From CAYZMH01 sp964479445 (GTDB taxonomy: Bacteria > Bacteroidota > Bacteroidia > Bacteroidales > GCA-2748055), in contig CAYZMH010000092.1 in NCBI GenBank assembly GCA_964479445.1, positions 1 through 12,078 on the forward strand: a stretch of DNA of 12,078 nucleotides. Reading direction: 5' to 3'. A program made the position numbers and the translations under genes. Within the stretch, counting starts at the first letter, position 1; each line of letters begins with the position of its first letter. The notes under the pieces are model-generated. The model ran no database searches, had not been told where the DNA came from, and saw only the letters and a program-made list of their open reading frames with translations. Below, piece by piece: positions 1 through 8,391 of this stretch.

Positions 1-3000
1 ACGCGGCCGGTGACCCGCACGGTGGTCTGGTCGATGAAATTGATACCGTTCACGGGCTCCTGGAAATTGAAGGTAATGCTTGAAGGACCCGGCGGGAACT
101 TCGCGCTCCGGAATTCATGATGGGTCTTCATCACATTGATGTAATGGTCTCCCACGGGAACAGATATCTCAAACTCGCCAAACTGGTCGGTATAAACAGG
201 CTGCCCGTCTTTGATGACCGGCTCGCCGTCCACCCCGATGATCGCTCCCTCCACGCCACAGGTGGTTCCTTCGTAAAATACCGTTCCGGTCACCTTAAAA
301 GAGGACACATCTTCAAAATCCTGCCCGTTGAGAACAGCCGATCCCTCCCCTAAAAAGATGGTCGTCGAGGTGGGGTTAAACTGGTGCTGTTCAAAGCGGG
401 GCGTGAGGGTGAAATTCTCGCCGCTGCCGATGTACGGTATATAAGGGATCGTGTAATTCCCGTTTTTGTCGGTTTTGCCCATCCAGGCAAGCTGACTGGA
501 GGAGGGGATGTCGTCGCTCCACTCCGCCTGGTTCATGAACCCGTCGTTCTTGTGGAACTCCCCGTTGCTCTTGGATACATCATATATGTATTCGCCGAAA
601 TTTTCGTCGCACCGCCAGTAGGCAGCAATCCCCCAGGCATCGCTGCCAACGATCCGTTTATAATCATACTGCACATCCTCTTCACCGCGTGCACTGCTCC
701 AGAGGCGGATCTCATCGATATTCCCAAGGAATCCGTCACCCAGGACCAGGGAGCCGCTGCTGTGTACGATGGGGCCGCTGTCCGGGTAGGTGGTACCCGG
801 AACGAACTCTTCCTGTTCTGCCAGCGGAAGCAGGAGCGGAACCAGCCGTTCGGCCTGGTTCGTGCCGACTGCAGCGACCAGGTCGCTGTAAAACCCGGTA
901 TAGTCGGAATAGGTATTTCCGAACATCCCGGAGAGCATGCCGATCACTTCAGCACCGATGCCCAGCTCCCGGAGACTGGAGGTATCGGACTCCTGCAACA
1001 GGTAACTGGTGACAAACGGTACACGCCCGTTGATGTAGATCTTCACCCCGGTGCTGTCATACACCCCGGCTACATGGGTCCACTCGCCCGTATCCAGCAC
1101 GTCCGGTGCGGTAACCGTGCGCCACGAGCCATTCACGTTCAGACCGAAGATCATATCATCGCCGCTGCGTGAAAGGCGGTAGCCGTTGCTGCCGTCAGAC
1201 TTGTCAATCACCCCGGCCGACCCGGAAACGGTCTGGGTACGGATCCAGGCCTCGGCTGCCAGGAACTCCCCCGGGTTCAGCTTTTCCTGGTCTTCCACGG
1301 TAACCGAACTGCTCCCGTCAAAATAGAGGCTGGTGCCCGTGGAGGAACCGGCTTTTTCGGCCAGTACCTCCGCCCCTTTCACGTTCACCCCGTTCTCGTA
1401 ACTGATATTGCCGCTTACGATCCCGAAGGGTTTACGGAACCCGACCGCTTCGGACGCGTTGGAATAGACAATCTCCTCGTTGCAGGTGAGCTTGCCCACG
1501 ACCATGTATTCATAAAGTATCCCGCCAACGGCAGACCGGTCTTCGTAAGTTGCCTGTCCGTCCACCGTGGCCAGGCTTTTATAATCGGCGGCCCCCGCTT
1601 TGCGGCGTTTAATGACAAATTCATCCACCAGGGAGAGGTTGTCCTCCTCCACTTCCCACTCCAGTAAAACCTTATCCGGGAAATAGGCTTTGGATGCATC
1701 AAAACCTGTGATATACTGTCCCAGGTCGGGAACCACTTTTCGCTCCAGGGCCTGGTCGGCCTTGATCCCGCGGGAACCGTCCTCGCTGGTGCACCGGTTG
1801 GCGGCATAGAGTTCATACTTGTAGAGCTCGCACCCGTTCACCTGGTTGTCGAGGTAGGAGGTGGCCCCTTCCACCTCGATCTCAATGGAACCGTTGTTGC
1901 TGTTCCTCACAAGGACGTATTTGTCGGTATGCGCCGATGCCGACCAATCCACCTCGATGCTGCTGCCCACCTGGTCGGCACTCAGCAACGACGGTTTCCC
2001 GGGGTATCCCTCGGTGATCCCTTCGGTCTCCGAGGTCCAATCCGTTTCATCGCCGGCAATGATCCCCACTGCCTTTACCTGGTAATCGTGCGATTCAAAT
2101 TCTCCCACGGGATCCTCGTATTCCCAAACATCCCCGTTCACGCTGCCGATCACGCTGCCGTTCCTCCGGATGCGAAACTCGCTGGGCTCCACCTCCCCGT
2201 TGTAGTTCCAGGTCAGGTGGATAACCCCGTCGCACCGGTCACTTGACGCCTGCAGGTTGCTGGGTTTAACCACGCGGGGAACCTCGGGCGTCTCCACCGT
2301 CACCCAGTCGCTGGTAAACGTGCAGCCCGTTTTGGACTGGAATGCCTGTATGCGGTAACTCTCCCCCGAGGTATTCGGATTCGGATCGGTCCAGCTCTCC
2401 GCCCCGGGATCTACCGTGGCCGAAGAACCGTTGCCCTCTATATTGATCCCCGTGAATTCACCGCCCGGATCCATCCAGGTAACCACCGCTTCCCCGGTCT
2501 CACTCACCGTCGCGTTCGCACCCGACGGGGCACTGACCTCCGGGGTGGCGGCTACGGTAACGCTCTTGGTGGAAAAATCTTCAGGAAGCGGCACCAAACT
2601 ATTTATGCAGTCTATGTCAATCTCCGCGGTCTGGGTGGGTTTTACCCTGATCACCAGGAAATAATTCGTATAATCCTGTCCCATTACGGTACCTGTTTCC
2701 GTCTCCACCGAAATATCATCCAGGTATACCGTTCCCGCGTATTCATCAAACACTTCAATATCCACGTTCAATCCCCCGACCGTCATGCTGATATCCGGGT
2801 CCGACGCATTTTCAAAGAGGGCAAACATATGCCTACTATCTCCACCGTCTGTCTGCTCAACGAAGGTTAGCGCATCATCAAATTCATGAATGGTACCCCA
2901 AACAACAGCAGCACGGATCTCTATGTTGCCGCACTCATCTGCGGTGACAGACCAATCGCTATCATCATAGGCCAGGGTATCCTGGCTGAATGCCATCATG

Positions 3001-3095
3001 AAAATCAACGCCAGGGCCATATAGCCCAGCATTTTTGTAATAAGTGAACGGCTCTCTGAAAAACGAATTCGTTGCTGAGTAAATATCCTTTTCAT
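1..3095 (-). CDS. Very large secreted multidomain protein (FN3-like, CRD-like and LamG-like domains), C-terminus outside window
   Basis: The minus frame is open from ATG at 3095 to the left edge (about 1031 residues), so the gene is cut at its 3' end. The ATG overlaps the stop of the upstream gene as ATGA, which supports this start and translational coupling; the n-region is then unusually long, and Met22 (MLGYMALALIF...) is an alternative. A signal peptide ends near residue 43. In order I see: an N-terminal beta-rich domain (about 45-160); Ig/FN3-like repeats (about 175-550, with VHLTW-like and YEY-type strands); the first half of a CRD-like fold (about 555-585, VSGNISYENGV); a LamG-like jelly roll (about 588-840, SLYFDGSSSVTV, AEAWIRT, WTHVAGVYD, IDEIRLWS); the second half of that CRD (about 870-925, GKTDKNGNYTIP); a further CRD (about 932-1020); and the start of another. 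The role is inferred to be a surface adhesin or glycan-binding protein exported by T9SS. The sorting domain, if present, lies outside the window. Confidence 0.85.
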   Translation of the reverse strand, partial: MKRIFTQQRIRFSESRSLITKMLGYMALALIFMMAFSQDTLAYDDSDWSVTADECGNIEIRAAVVWGTIHEFDDALTFVEQTDGGDSRHMFALFENASDPDISMTVGGLNVDIEVFDEYAGTVYLDDISVETETGTVMGQDYTNYFLVIRVKPTQTAEIDIDCINSLVPLPEDFSTKSVTVAATPEVSAPSGANATVSETGEAVVTWMDPGGEFTGINIEGNGSSATVDPGAESWTDPNPNTSGESYRIQAFQSKTGCTFTSDWVTVETPEVPRVVKPSNLQASSDRCDGVIHLTWNYNGEVEPSEFRIRRNGSVIGSVNGDVWEYEDPVGEFESHDYQVKAVGIIAGDETDWTSETEGITEGYPGKPSLLSADQVGSSIEVDWSASAHTDKYVLVRNSNNGSIEIEVEGATSYLDNQVNGCELYKYELYAANRCTSEDGSRGIKADQALERKVVPDLGQYITGFDASKAYFPDKVLLEWEVEEDNLSLVDEFVIKRRKAGAADYKSLATVDGQATYEDRSAVGGILYEYMVVGKLTCNEEIVYSNASEAVGFRKPFGIVSGNISYENGVNVKGAEVLAEKAGSSTGTSLYFDGSSSVTVEDQEKLNPGEFLAAEAWIRTQTVSGSAGVIDKSDGSNGYRLSRSGDDMIFGLNVNGSWRTVTAPDVLDTGEWTHVAGVYDSTGVKIYINGRVPFVTSYLLQESDTSSLRELGIGAEVIGMLSGMFGNTYSDYTGFYSDLVAAVGTNQAERLVPLLLPLAEQEEFVPGTTYPDSGPIVHSSGSLVLGDGFLGNIDEIRLWSSARGEEDVQYDYKRIVGSDAWGIAAYWRCDENFGEYIYDVSKSNGEFHKNDGFMNQAEWSDDIPSSSQLAWMGKTDKNGNYTIPYIPYIGSGENFTLTPRFEQHQFNPTSTTIFLGEGSAVLNGQDFEDVSSFKVTGTVFYEGTTCGVEGAIIGVDGEPVIKDGQPVYTDQFGEFEISVPVGDHYINVMKTHHEFRSAKFPPGPSSITFNFQEPVNGINFIDQTTVRVTGR

Positions 3096-5092
3096 AATAC
3101 CTGGTTTTTGTCCCGGGGAGAAACCTCTTCCGGGGTAAAGACATACGCGTTGGGATACACGTTCTTTAATTGGTTCAACAGGGAGTCTGCTTCCGGAATC
3201 GTACGGCAATAGTCTGTATGATAGTAATATAGCCGGTCGGACTCGGAGTGCGACTCCCGGATTAGTTCATTGTCTGACAAATCTGTATTCCTGGTTCCCG
3301 AAACATACACCATCACGGCATAAGCTTCCGGGTATTTATTTTTGTTCTCTTTCCTGGTTTCTCCGGGCACCGCGACCCGGTTTACCTGGATAAAGGGCTC
3401 TCCCTGTTTCACCACCGTGAACTCCACCCGCCGGTTGTACGCCTGCGCTTCCCGGCGCCGTGTAACGCTCTCGAAGGTGGTGTCGGTAAGCAACTCGTAT
3501 TCCCCCCGGGCCTCCACGACAATCTTTCCCGGGGAAACCCCGCTTTCCATCAGTTTCTCAGCCACGCGGGAAGCCCTCCTGAACGAGAGCAGCGTGTTCT
3601 CACGGGCACTTCCCACCCAGTCGGCATGACCGGTAAGTTTCACCACCGCCCCTTCTGCCTTCTTCAGCACCCCGGCCAGGTGGGTCCAGGCCGAGTCGGT
3701 CATCTCCGGCTCACACGACCGGTAGGCAAACCGCAGGTCGTCAATTTGTTCGGTTGCATAAATTTTCCGTATCCCGGTTACGGGTTCCCGGAACCATCCT
3801 TCATGGTATTCCGGGGTGATGTATTCCATTTCATAGATGTCCTCTGCACCTCCCTTCCCGGATGTGGCATACCAGGCCCGGTCGCCCTCCCTGTAAAAGT
3901 GGATATCATGGGCGGGGGTGTTGATGGGCAGCCCCAGGTTCTCCGGCGGGGAGAACGTTCCGTCGGGCTTCATCCTGCAGCCCATCACGTCATAGCCGCC
4001 CACCGTGATGGGACGGTTCGAACTGAAATAGAGCATTGAATCCCTGTCCGAGAAGGAGACGTAGTTTTCATCAAAGGGCGAGTTAACCCCCGCTCCCAGG
4101 TTTTCCACCTCCTGCCAGTGCCCGGCCGCATCGCGCGTGGCCCGGTAGATATCGAGCCCCCCGTGATGGGTCATGTCGCGGCGGTCGCTGGTGAAGTAGA
4201 GGGTTCTCCCCGAGTCTGCCACCGACGCCGAGCTCTCGTGAAACGGCGAATTGACATTGCCCGGCAGGGGAACCGGGTCGGCAAGCGGGGCATCTGCCTC
4301 CACCTGCATGATATCCCCCTGGTTCACATCCCGGTACAGGTAAAGCACGCCGTCATGCTGCGATACCGCCAGCAACGCTTCGTCGCCCCGCGTATTGAAC
4401 CTGTCGAGGGGTTTCGCCTGATGCCACCCGTTTTGTCCCTGCCGGGAGTAATAGATGTCTTCGTTCCGTCCCTCGATAAGATCCATCGGGAACCCTTTTG
4501 CCGGACGCTGGGAGGTGAAAAAAAGAACGGAATCGCGGCGCAGCGGCCTGGCCCCGTAATCCTTGTATTTGCTGTTGACGCTGGAATCCAGCCGCCGGAT
4601 GCGAACCTCAGCCGGTTCGGCCGCCAGCTCCTTCATAAAGCCGGCATAGGCGATCCGCTCCTTCAGCCCCTCCAGGTCGCCGGGTTCTGTCCCGGTACCA
4701 ACCTGTTCCAGGCATGACCGGTACCTCGCCAGGGCCGAATCGTACTTCTCCAGCTCCTGGTAAGCGACCCCCAGGTAATAGTCCACGTACAGCCCGGCAG
4801 TGTCGTTCTCCTCCCGCAGCGGTTCCAGGTACTCCAGGGCCCCGGTGTACTCACCAACCCTGGCCAGGGTGATCCCGAGGCGCTTTTCGATCACCGGATC
4901 ACCTTCCAGGATGGCTTCGGCCCGGCGGTATGGGGCAAGAGCCTGCTCATAGGACTCCTGCCTGAAGAGCCGGTCTCCCCGCTCCAGGTACCTGGCTGCC
5001 TGCTCTTCCCCGGGATCCTGCCCCCGGACGGGGGCGGCAGAAAAGATGCCGGTCAGCAACAGCGCACAAAGTATGGCAATTCTCAATGACAT
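3092..5092 (-). CDS. OmpA-family protein with TPR, PD40 propeller, OmpA and SPOR-like domains
   Basis: The product is 666 residues with a type I signal peptide (cleavage near VRG-Q25) and no lipobox. TPR-like helices occupy about 32-130 (YEQALAPYRRAEAI, YDSALARYRSCLE). A PD40/WD40-type propeller follows (about 173-430, with repeated LYFTSDR and LYFSSNR strands and GGxDIY motifs). The OmpA_C domain (about 440-560) keeps the peptidoglycan-contacting residues: GHAD with Asp491, and the LSxxRA motif with Arg506. A C-terminal segment (about 588-657, AYAVMVYV ... LLNQLKNVYPNAYVF) resembles a SPOR domain. The layout recalls P. gingivalis PorE (TPR, propeller, CRD, OmpA), which links T9SS to peptidoglycan, but there is no CRD here and the SPOR-like tail is added. 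The gene sits 27 nt after the PorP/SprF-like gene and overlaps the next gene by 4 nt. Its role as a periplasmic anchor for the export unit is inferred. Confidence 0.9.
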   Translation of the reverse strand: MSLRIAILCALLLTGIFSAAPVRGQDPGEEQAARYLERGDRLFRQESYEQALAPYRRAEAILEGDPVIEKRLGITLARVGEYTGALEYLEPLREENDTAGLYVDYYLGVAYQELEKYDSALARYRSCLEQVGTGTEPGDLEGLKERIAYAGFMKELAAEPAEVRIRRLDSSVNSKYKDYGARPLRRDSVLFFTSQRPAKGFPMDLIEGRNEDIYYSRQGQNGWHQAKPLDRFNTRGDEALLAVSQHDGVLYLYRDVNQGDIMQVEADAPLADPVPLPGNVNSPFHESSASVADSGRTLYFTSDRRDMTHHGGLDIYRATRDAAGHWQEVENLGAGVNSPFDENYVSFSDRDSMLYFSSNRPITVGGYDVMGCRMKPDGTFSPPENLGLPINTPAHDIHFYREGDRAWYATSGKGGAEDIYEMEYITPEYHEGWFREPVTGIRKIYATEQIDDLRFAYRSCEPEMTDSAWTHLAGVLKKAEGAVVKLTGHADWVGSARENTLLSFRRASRVAEKLMESGVSPGKIVVEARGEYELLTDTTFESVTRRREAQAYNRRVEFTVVKQGEPFIQVNRVAVPGETRKENKNKYPEAYAVMVYVSGTRNTDLSDNELIRESHSESDRLYYYHTDYCRTIPEADSLLNQLKNVYPNAYVFTPEEVSPRDKNQVL

Positions 5093-5119
5093 GTTCTATG
5101 AAATTCGCGGTTCGTGGAT

Positions 5120-6028
5120 TCAGTTTTCTTCCTGCCAGGGAAGCTGCTCCTTATCATAGGAAGCTCTCTTTTTCTCAAACTCCAGGTCAAGCGAAAAATC
5201 ATAGGTGAACATGATCTCATGCGTGCTGGAGGCGATGTGCGATAACTCCTGGTTATTAAATTCATAGGAATAGGCAAGCCGGTAATCCCTGTAATGTACC
5301 CCCAGGGCGGCCAGCACGTTGTTGTTGGACCGGTACCCGATGGCCGTCCACAGGTTTTTGTAACTAACCTTCACGCTGGCGTCAACCTGGCTTGTTCCCT
5401 CGGGCAGGTACTGGTACAGCACGAACGGCTGAACCGCCAGGCCCTCCACGGTAGGAATGTCATAGGCATAGGAAACATGGCCCATGTAGTGGTTGTACAA
5501 CTGCACCACGAAGGGGGCGGAAAACCCCACCGTCAGGTCGTTCCAGCGGTAAGTGATCCCCAGCTCGTTCATGAAGTGCTGCTTGCGGTAATAGCTCGAT
5601 TCCAGCACCGGGTCGTCCAGTCTTACGGCTTCGATGTTGGCCGGGTTAAAATTCTGCCAGTAGATGCCTGCCGACAATCCCATGGCCAGGAAATGACCCG
5701 ATTCGCCCAGCTTCAGCCGGTACCCGTAACTGGCCAGCCAGCTGTTCGCCTGGAAGCCTCCCTGGCGGTTGGTGTGAAACCTGGTGCCGATGCCCATGTT
5801 CCCGGCCAGTCCGCCCCCCACCGCCAGGTTGAACAGGGTGGGGGATCCCTCGAACCCGGCGTTGGAAATCATGGTGTTCATGCTTGCGCTGAACGAAGAC
5901 CGGAGGGCAATGGCCGACGGGTTGATGGAATAGAGGTCCTCGTAATACAAATTGTACTGGTTGTTTACCTGGGCATTTGCCATGTAGAAAATGCCTGCCA
6001 GTAAACCGATGGTAAGAATTCGTTTCAT
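5120..6028 (-). CDS. PorP/SprF family type IX secretion system outer-membrane protein
   Basis: The product is 302 residues, the usual size for this family. A signal peptide (cleavage after MANA, residue 19) is followed at once by the family's N-terminal signature QYNLYYEDLYSINPSA (about 24-39; compare QYxxNxxxxNPAxxG). The body alternates short amphipathic strands rich in Gly and aromatic residues, as expected for an outer-membrane barrel. Near the C-terminus is the family's YSYEF ... STHEIMFTYDF block, with His270-Glu271. In Flavobacterium johnsoniae, SprF is needed to secrete and display the type B cargo SprB, and in P. gingivalis PorP belongs to the T9SS machinery. Because this copy lies 12 nt downstream of a type B cargo gene, I infer it is a cargo-specific partner of the SprF kind, not the core PorP. 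The start is well placed: ATG, a short basic stretch, then the hydrophobic core. Confidence 0.92.
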   Translation of the reverse strand: MKRILTIGLLAGIFYMANAQVNNQYNLYYEDLYSINPSAIALRSSFSASMNTMISNAGFEGSPTLFNLAVGGGLAGNMGIGTRFHTNRQGGFQANSWLASYGYRLKLGESGHFLAMGLSAGIYWQNFNPANIEAVRLDDPVLESSYYRKQHFMNELGITYRWNDLTVGFSAPFVVQLYNHYMGHVSYAYDIPTVEGLAVQPFVLYQYLPEGTSQVDASVKVSYKNLWTAIGYRSNNNVLAALGVHYRDYRLAYSYEFNNQELSHIASSTHEIMFTYDFSLDLEFEKKRASYDKEQLPWQEEN

Positions 6029-6040
6029 ACTGTTGGATGC

Positions 6041-8125
6041 TTAATTGATCAGGTTGATGATGCCTTTGAATATGTCACTGCCGGTGGGGCTCTTGACGAT
6101 GTAGTAATAGATCCCGTCGGGAATTTCGCGGCCGTGTACCCGGCCGTCCCACCGGTTGTTCTCGTAATCGGTAGTGGAGTAGATCAGCTCACCGGAACCG
6201 GAGTAGATCTCCACCGTGTACTCCTTGTACCGCTCGGGGTGGTAGATCTCCCAGTAGTCGTTGATGCCGTCGCTGTTGGGTGAGACCAGGTTGGCTGCTT
6301 CCAGCTGCGGGATCAGCTCCAGCACCACCTCGCAACTCCGGTCGCTGTCGGTAACCGCCACCGTACCCGAAGCCGGTTCATACCCTTCGGCCGTGACCCG
6401 GTAGCCGATGCTGTCGCTGACCGGGATGCGGTCAAACACCACCTCGCCGTACCGGTCGGTGCTCCCCTGGCGGTCAGGGACCTCCAGGCTGACCTCCGCG
6501 TTCCTCACGGCGATCCGGCCCGATGTCTCGCCGGATATCACGCTGAAATCCAGGGTGTACACGGGAGCCATATCCATGGTCACCGTGGTGTCTGCAAGCA
6601 GGGCGCCGATGGTATCGTAGCAGATCTCATGGTCCTCCGAATAGAGGGTGTATACCAGTTTTTTCCCGTGATCCCTGTTGTAAAAGACCGCCTCGCCGTT
6701 TGCGCCGGTCACTTCCTCACTCACCAGGGAATCTTCCGGGGGGATCACCAGGTAATCGATCCATACCCTGTCCTCCCCCTCCGAGAAGGAACCGTCTTTC
6801 CGGTACACCCATTCAAAGGTATGGGTGCCCTCCGTCACGGGGAAGGAGGCCGACTCCCACGGCCCTTCACCCGACCAGCGCTGCTGTTCCTCCCCGTCAA
6901 TGCTGAAAGAAAGGTAGTCATTCTCCGGCTCCGTGGAGGTCTTTACATAGAACTGAACCTCCCCTTCCCGGGTATATTTGCTGAACGACAATTCCGATAC
7001 CTGGTTGTCGTAAATGGTTCCCGTCCCCAGGCTGTAAGTGCCCTGGAAAACCGAGGAGGTATCCACGCTCCAGGGGGCATTCCCCTCCGTGGAAAAGCCT
7101 TCGGGAAGCTCCTCCTCCACCACGTCATATACCAGGTTCAAGGCGTTCGAGGTAACAGTCACCTCCACGCCGCTGAGCGGGGTGCTCCCCTCCTCCGCAC
7201 GAAAGGTGACGTTGTGGCTCCTGGGCGCCAGGGTCACTTTCCTGAACACATCCTGGTCGGTCACCTCCAGCGCATCATTTACCGCGTAATAGGCCCCGCC
7301 GGACACCGTGTAGGGAATGTCGTCTGCCACGATCACATCCGGGAAGACCAGGTTCCCGTATACATCCGCCTGTTTCATCCCGTACCCTTCCAGCTCCACC
7401 GCGGCGTTCTCCACGGGAAGCACGCCATTGGTAACGTGGAACGCCACATCATACGACTCGAGCGACAGGTCCACCGAACGAAGCAGGTCGCTGTCCACCA
7501 GGGAGAGGCTGTTGGCGTAATCCTCATACCCACCGGCCTGGATGTTGTAATAAATGCTGTCGGAGGGATATACATCGGGGTAGGTAACCTCCCCTTCCGC
7601 GTCCGTCTGACGCTCCCCGTAGCCATCCAGGAACACGGTAGCCCCCTGGATGCCCTCTCCCCCTTCATGGACCGAAAAGGTAAGATCGTAGGAGGTCCGT
7701 GAAAGGTAGGGATCATCCACGCTGCCGTAAGCCGCGTTGGATGCAAACTGGAGAGGCTGGGCGATCTCCACCACCACTTCAGCTGACGCGTCATACATCA
7801 GCAGGCGCACCGTGTCGCCCGACGCCTCGTTGCTGTACACCAGGAGGTGGGCCAGGTACCGGTCGTCTTCGGGGACATAGGTGACCGGACTGGCCACGCC
7901 GCGGCAATCATCGCCGACAAAAGCAGCGATCTTGTCGTTCACATCCCTTGATTCCTCCATGTCAAAAACCAGCGCCGTGGTAACGGTCATGGAGTACTCG
8001 TAACTGTTCGGGGTTACCTCCCATGTTGTATGATCGCCGGGATCGGCCGGATCGGCCGCCAGGAAAAGCATGGGAAAGAGTAACGCGCAGGAAAGTAAGA
8101 TCTTTTTCATGGAATTAGGTTTCAT
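6041..8125 (-). CDS. T9SS type B (CHU_C / gliding motility-associated) cargo protein with CRD-like repeats
   Basis: The product is 694 residues. Met1 or Met6 (8110) could start it; Met6 gives a more typical signal peptide (KKILLSCALLFPMLFLAA). Residues about 34-142 form a module seen in Bacteroidota secreted proteins (SMTVTTALVF, IAAFVGDDCRGVA, LLVYSN). Then come CRD/Ig-like repeats of about 80 residues: repeat 1 (146-224), repeat 2 (225-303), repeat 3 split into 304-327 and 464-522, and repeat 4 (523-606). The split in repeat 3 is filled by a jelly-roll-like domain (about 328-463: PEGFSTEGNAPWSVD, YLSFSIDG, GTHTFEWVYRKDG, WIDYL). The C-terminus (608-694) is a type B sorting domain: SPNSDGIND at 615-623, YTVEIYSGSGELIYST, NNRWDGR, IPDGIYYYIV, and GIINLIN as the last residues. 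Such domains send proteins through T9SS to the surface. This is the first gene of the operon, and the next gene encodes the probable dedicated SprF-type partner. Confidence 0.9.
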   Translation of the reverse strand: MKPNSMKKILLSCALLFPMLFLAADPADPGDHTTWEVTPNSYEYSMTVTTALVFDMEESRDVNDKIAAFVGDDCRGVASPVTYVPEDDRYLAHLLVYSNEASGDTVRLLMYDASAEVVVEIAQPLQFASNAAYGSVDDPYLSRTSYDLTFSVHEGGEGIQGATVFLDGYGERQTDAEGEVTYPDVYPSDSIYYNIQAGGYEDYANSLSLVDSDLLRSVDLSLESYDVAFHVTNGVLPVENAAVELEGYGMKQADVYGNLVFPDVIVADDIPYTVSGGAYYAVNDALEVTDQDVFRKVTLAPRSHNVTFRAEEGSTPLSGVEVTVTSNALNLVYDVVEEELPEGFSTEGNAPWSVDTSSVFQGTYSLGTGTIYDNQVSELSFSKYTREGEVQFYVKTSTEPENDYLSFSIDGEEQQRWSGEGPWESASFPVTEGTHTFEWVYRKDGSFSEGEDRVWIDYLVIPPEDSLVSEEVTGANGEAVFYNRDHGKKLVYTLYSEDHEICYDTIGALLADTTVTMDMAPVYTLDFSVISGETSGRIAVRNAEVSLEVPDRQGSTDRYGEVVFDRIPVSDSIGYRVTAEGYEPASGTVAVTDSDRSCEVVLELIPQLEAANLVSPNSDGINDYWEIYHPERYKEYTVEIYSGSGELIYSTTDYENNRWDGRVHGREIPDGIYYYIVKSPTGSDIFKGIINLIN

Positions 8126-8151
8126 GATTTCGCATTGGATTGGAGTGTTTT

Positions 8152-8209
8152 ACCGGATGCAGGATGCCCCGAAGTACGCGGGAAGCGTACCTGTACTCGG
8201 TCATCCGGT
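8152..8209 (-). promoter_or_regulatory. Possible folded leader upstream of the minus-strand operon
   Basis: Two nested inverted repeats lie just upstream of the first operon gene. The outer arms are ACCGGATG (8152-8159) and CATCCGGT (8202-8209). The inner arms are GTACGC (8174-8179) and GCGTAC (8185-8190) around a 5-nt loop. On the minus strand this could be a structured 5' UTR. A weak -7-like box, TAGTTTTT on the minus strand (8268-8261), lies upstream, but I see no matching -33 box. It matches no RNA family I recognise. Confidence 0.25.
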
Positions 8210-8315
8210 GTGGTTGCCATTGTTGCATCGCAGTCGTGTTCCAAACAACCCCCGTACCATAAAAACTATCATCCTGGCATGCAGAGTTTTACCATTTTCA
8301 GCACCCGCCAGAACC

Positions 8316-8350
8316 TCCCGATATTTCGTAAGCGCTACGAAATATCGGGA
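8316..8350. repeat. Perfect 15-bp-arm palindrome with 5-nt loop
   Basis: Left arm TCCCGATATTTCGTA (8316-8330), loop AGCGC (8331-8335), right arm TACGAAATATCGGGA (8336-8350); all 15 pairs match. It is too long and perfect to be chance. It could be a terminator (although no good T-run follows on either strand), a dispersed extragenic palindrome, or a protein-binding site. It lies between the divergent operon and the truncated OmpA copy. Confidence 0.8.
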
Positions 8351-8369
8351 TTTTGCAGCCTCTCCACCG

Positions 8370-8391
8370 GCCGGGATACAGGGCTCCCGGC
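8370..8391. repeat. Hairpin abutting the duplication boundary
   Basis: Arms GCCGGGA (8370-8376) and TCCCGGC (8385-8391) surround the loop TACAGGGC. The right arm ends at 8391, exactly where identity with the downstream OmpA gene begins, 4 nt before the ATG of the truncated copy. In RNA it would sit over the start region; in DNA it may have helped set the breakpoint. Confidence 0.5.

Noticed and set aside
384..1172. Plus-strand open frame of 262 codons inside the giant protein gene
   Set aside because: The minus frame is open throughout and encodes FN3/CRD/LamG-like sequence; the plus frame is a shadow.
6629..7702. Long plus-strand open frame of 357 codons inside the cargo gene
   Set aside because: It lies antisense to a protein with clear domains and a sorting signal. 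Its translation has no family features and reflects GC-rich codon bias on the opposite strand.
8152..8209. tRNA-like fold
   Set aside because: The length and arm layout do not fit a tRNA, and no T-loop or anticodon pattern is present.
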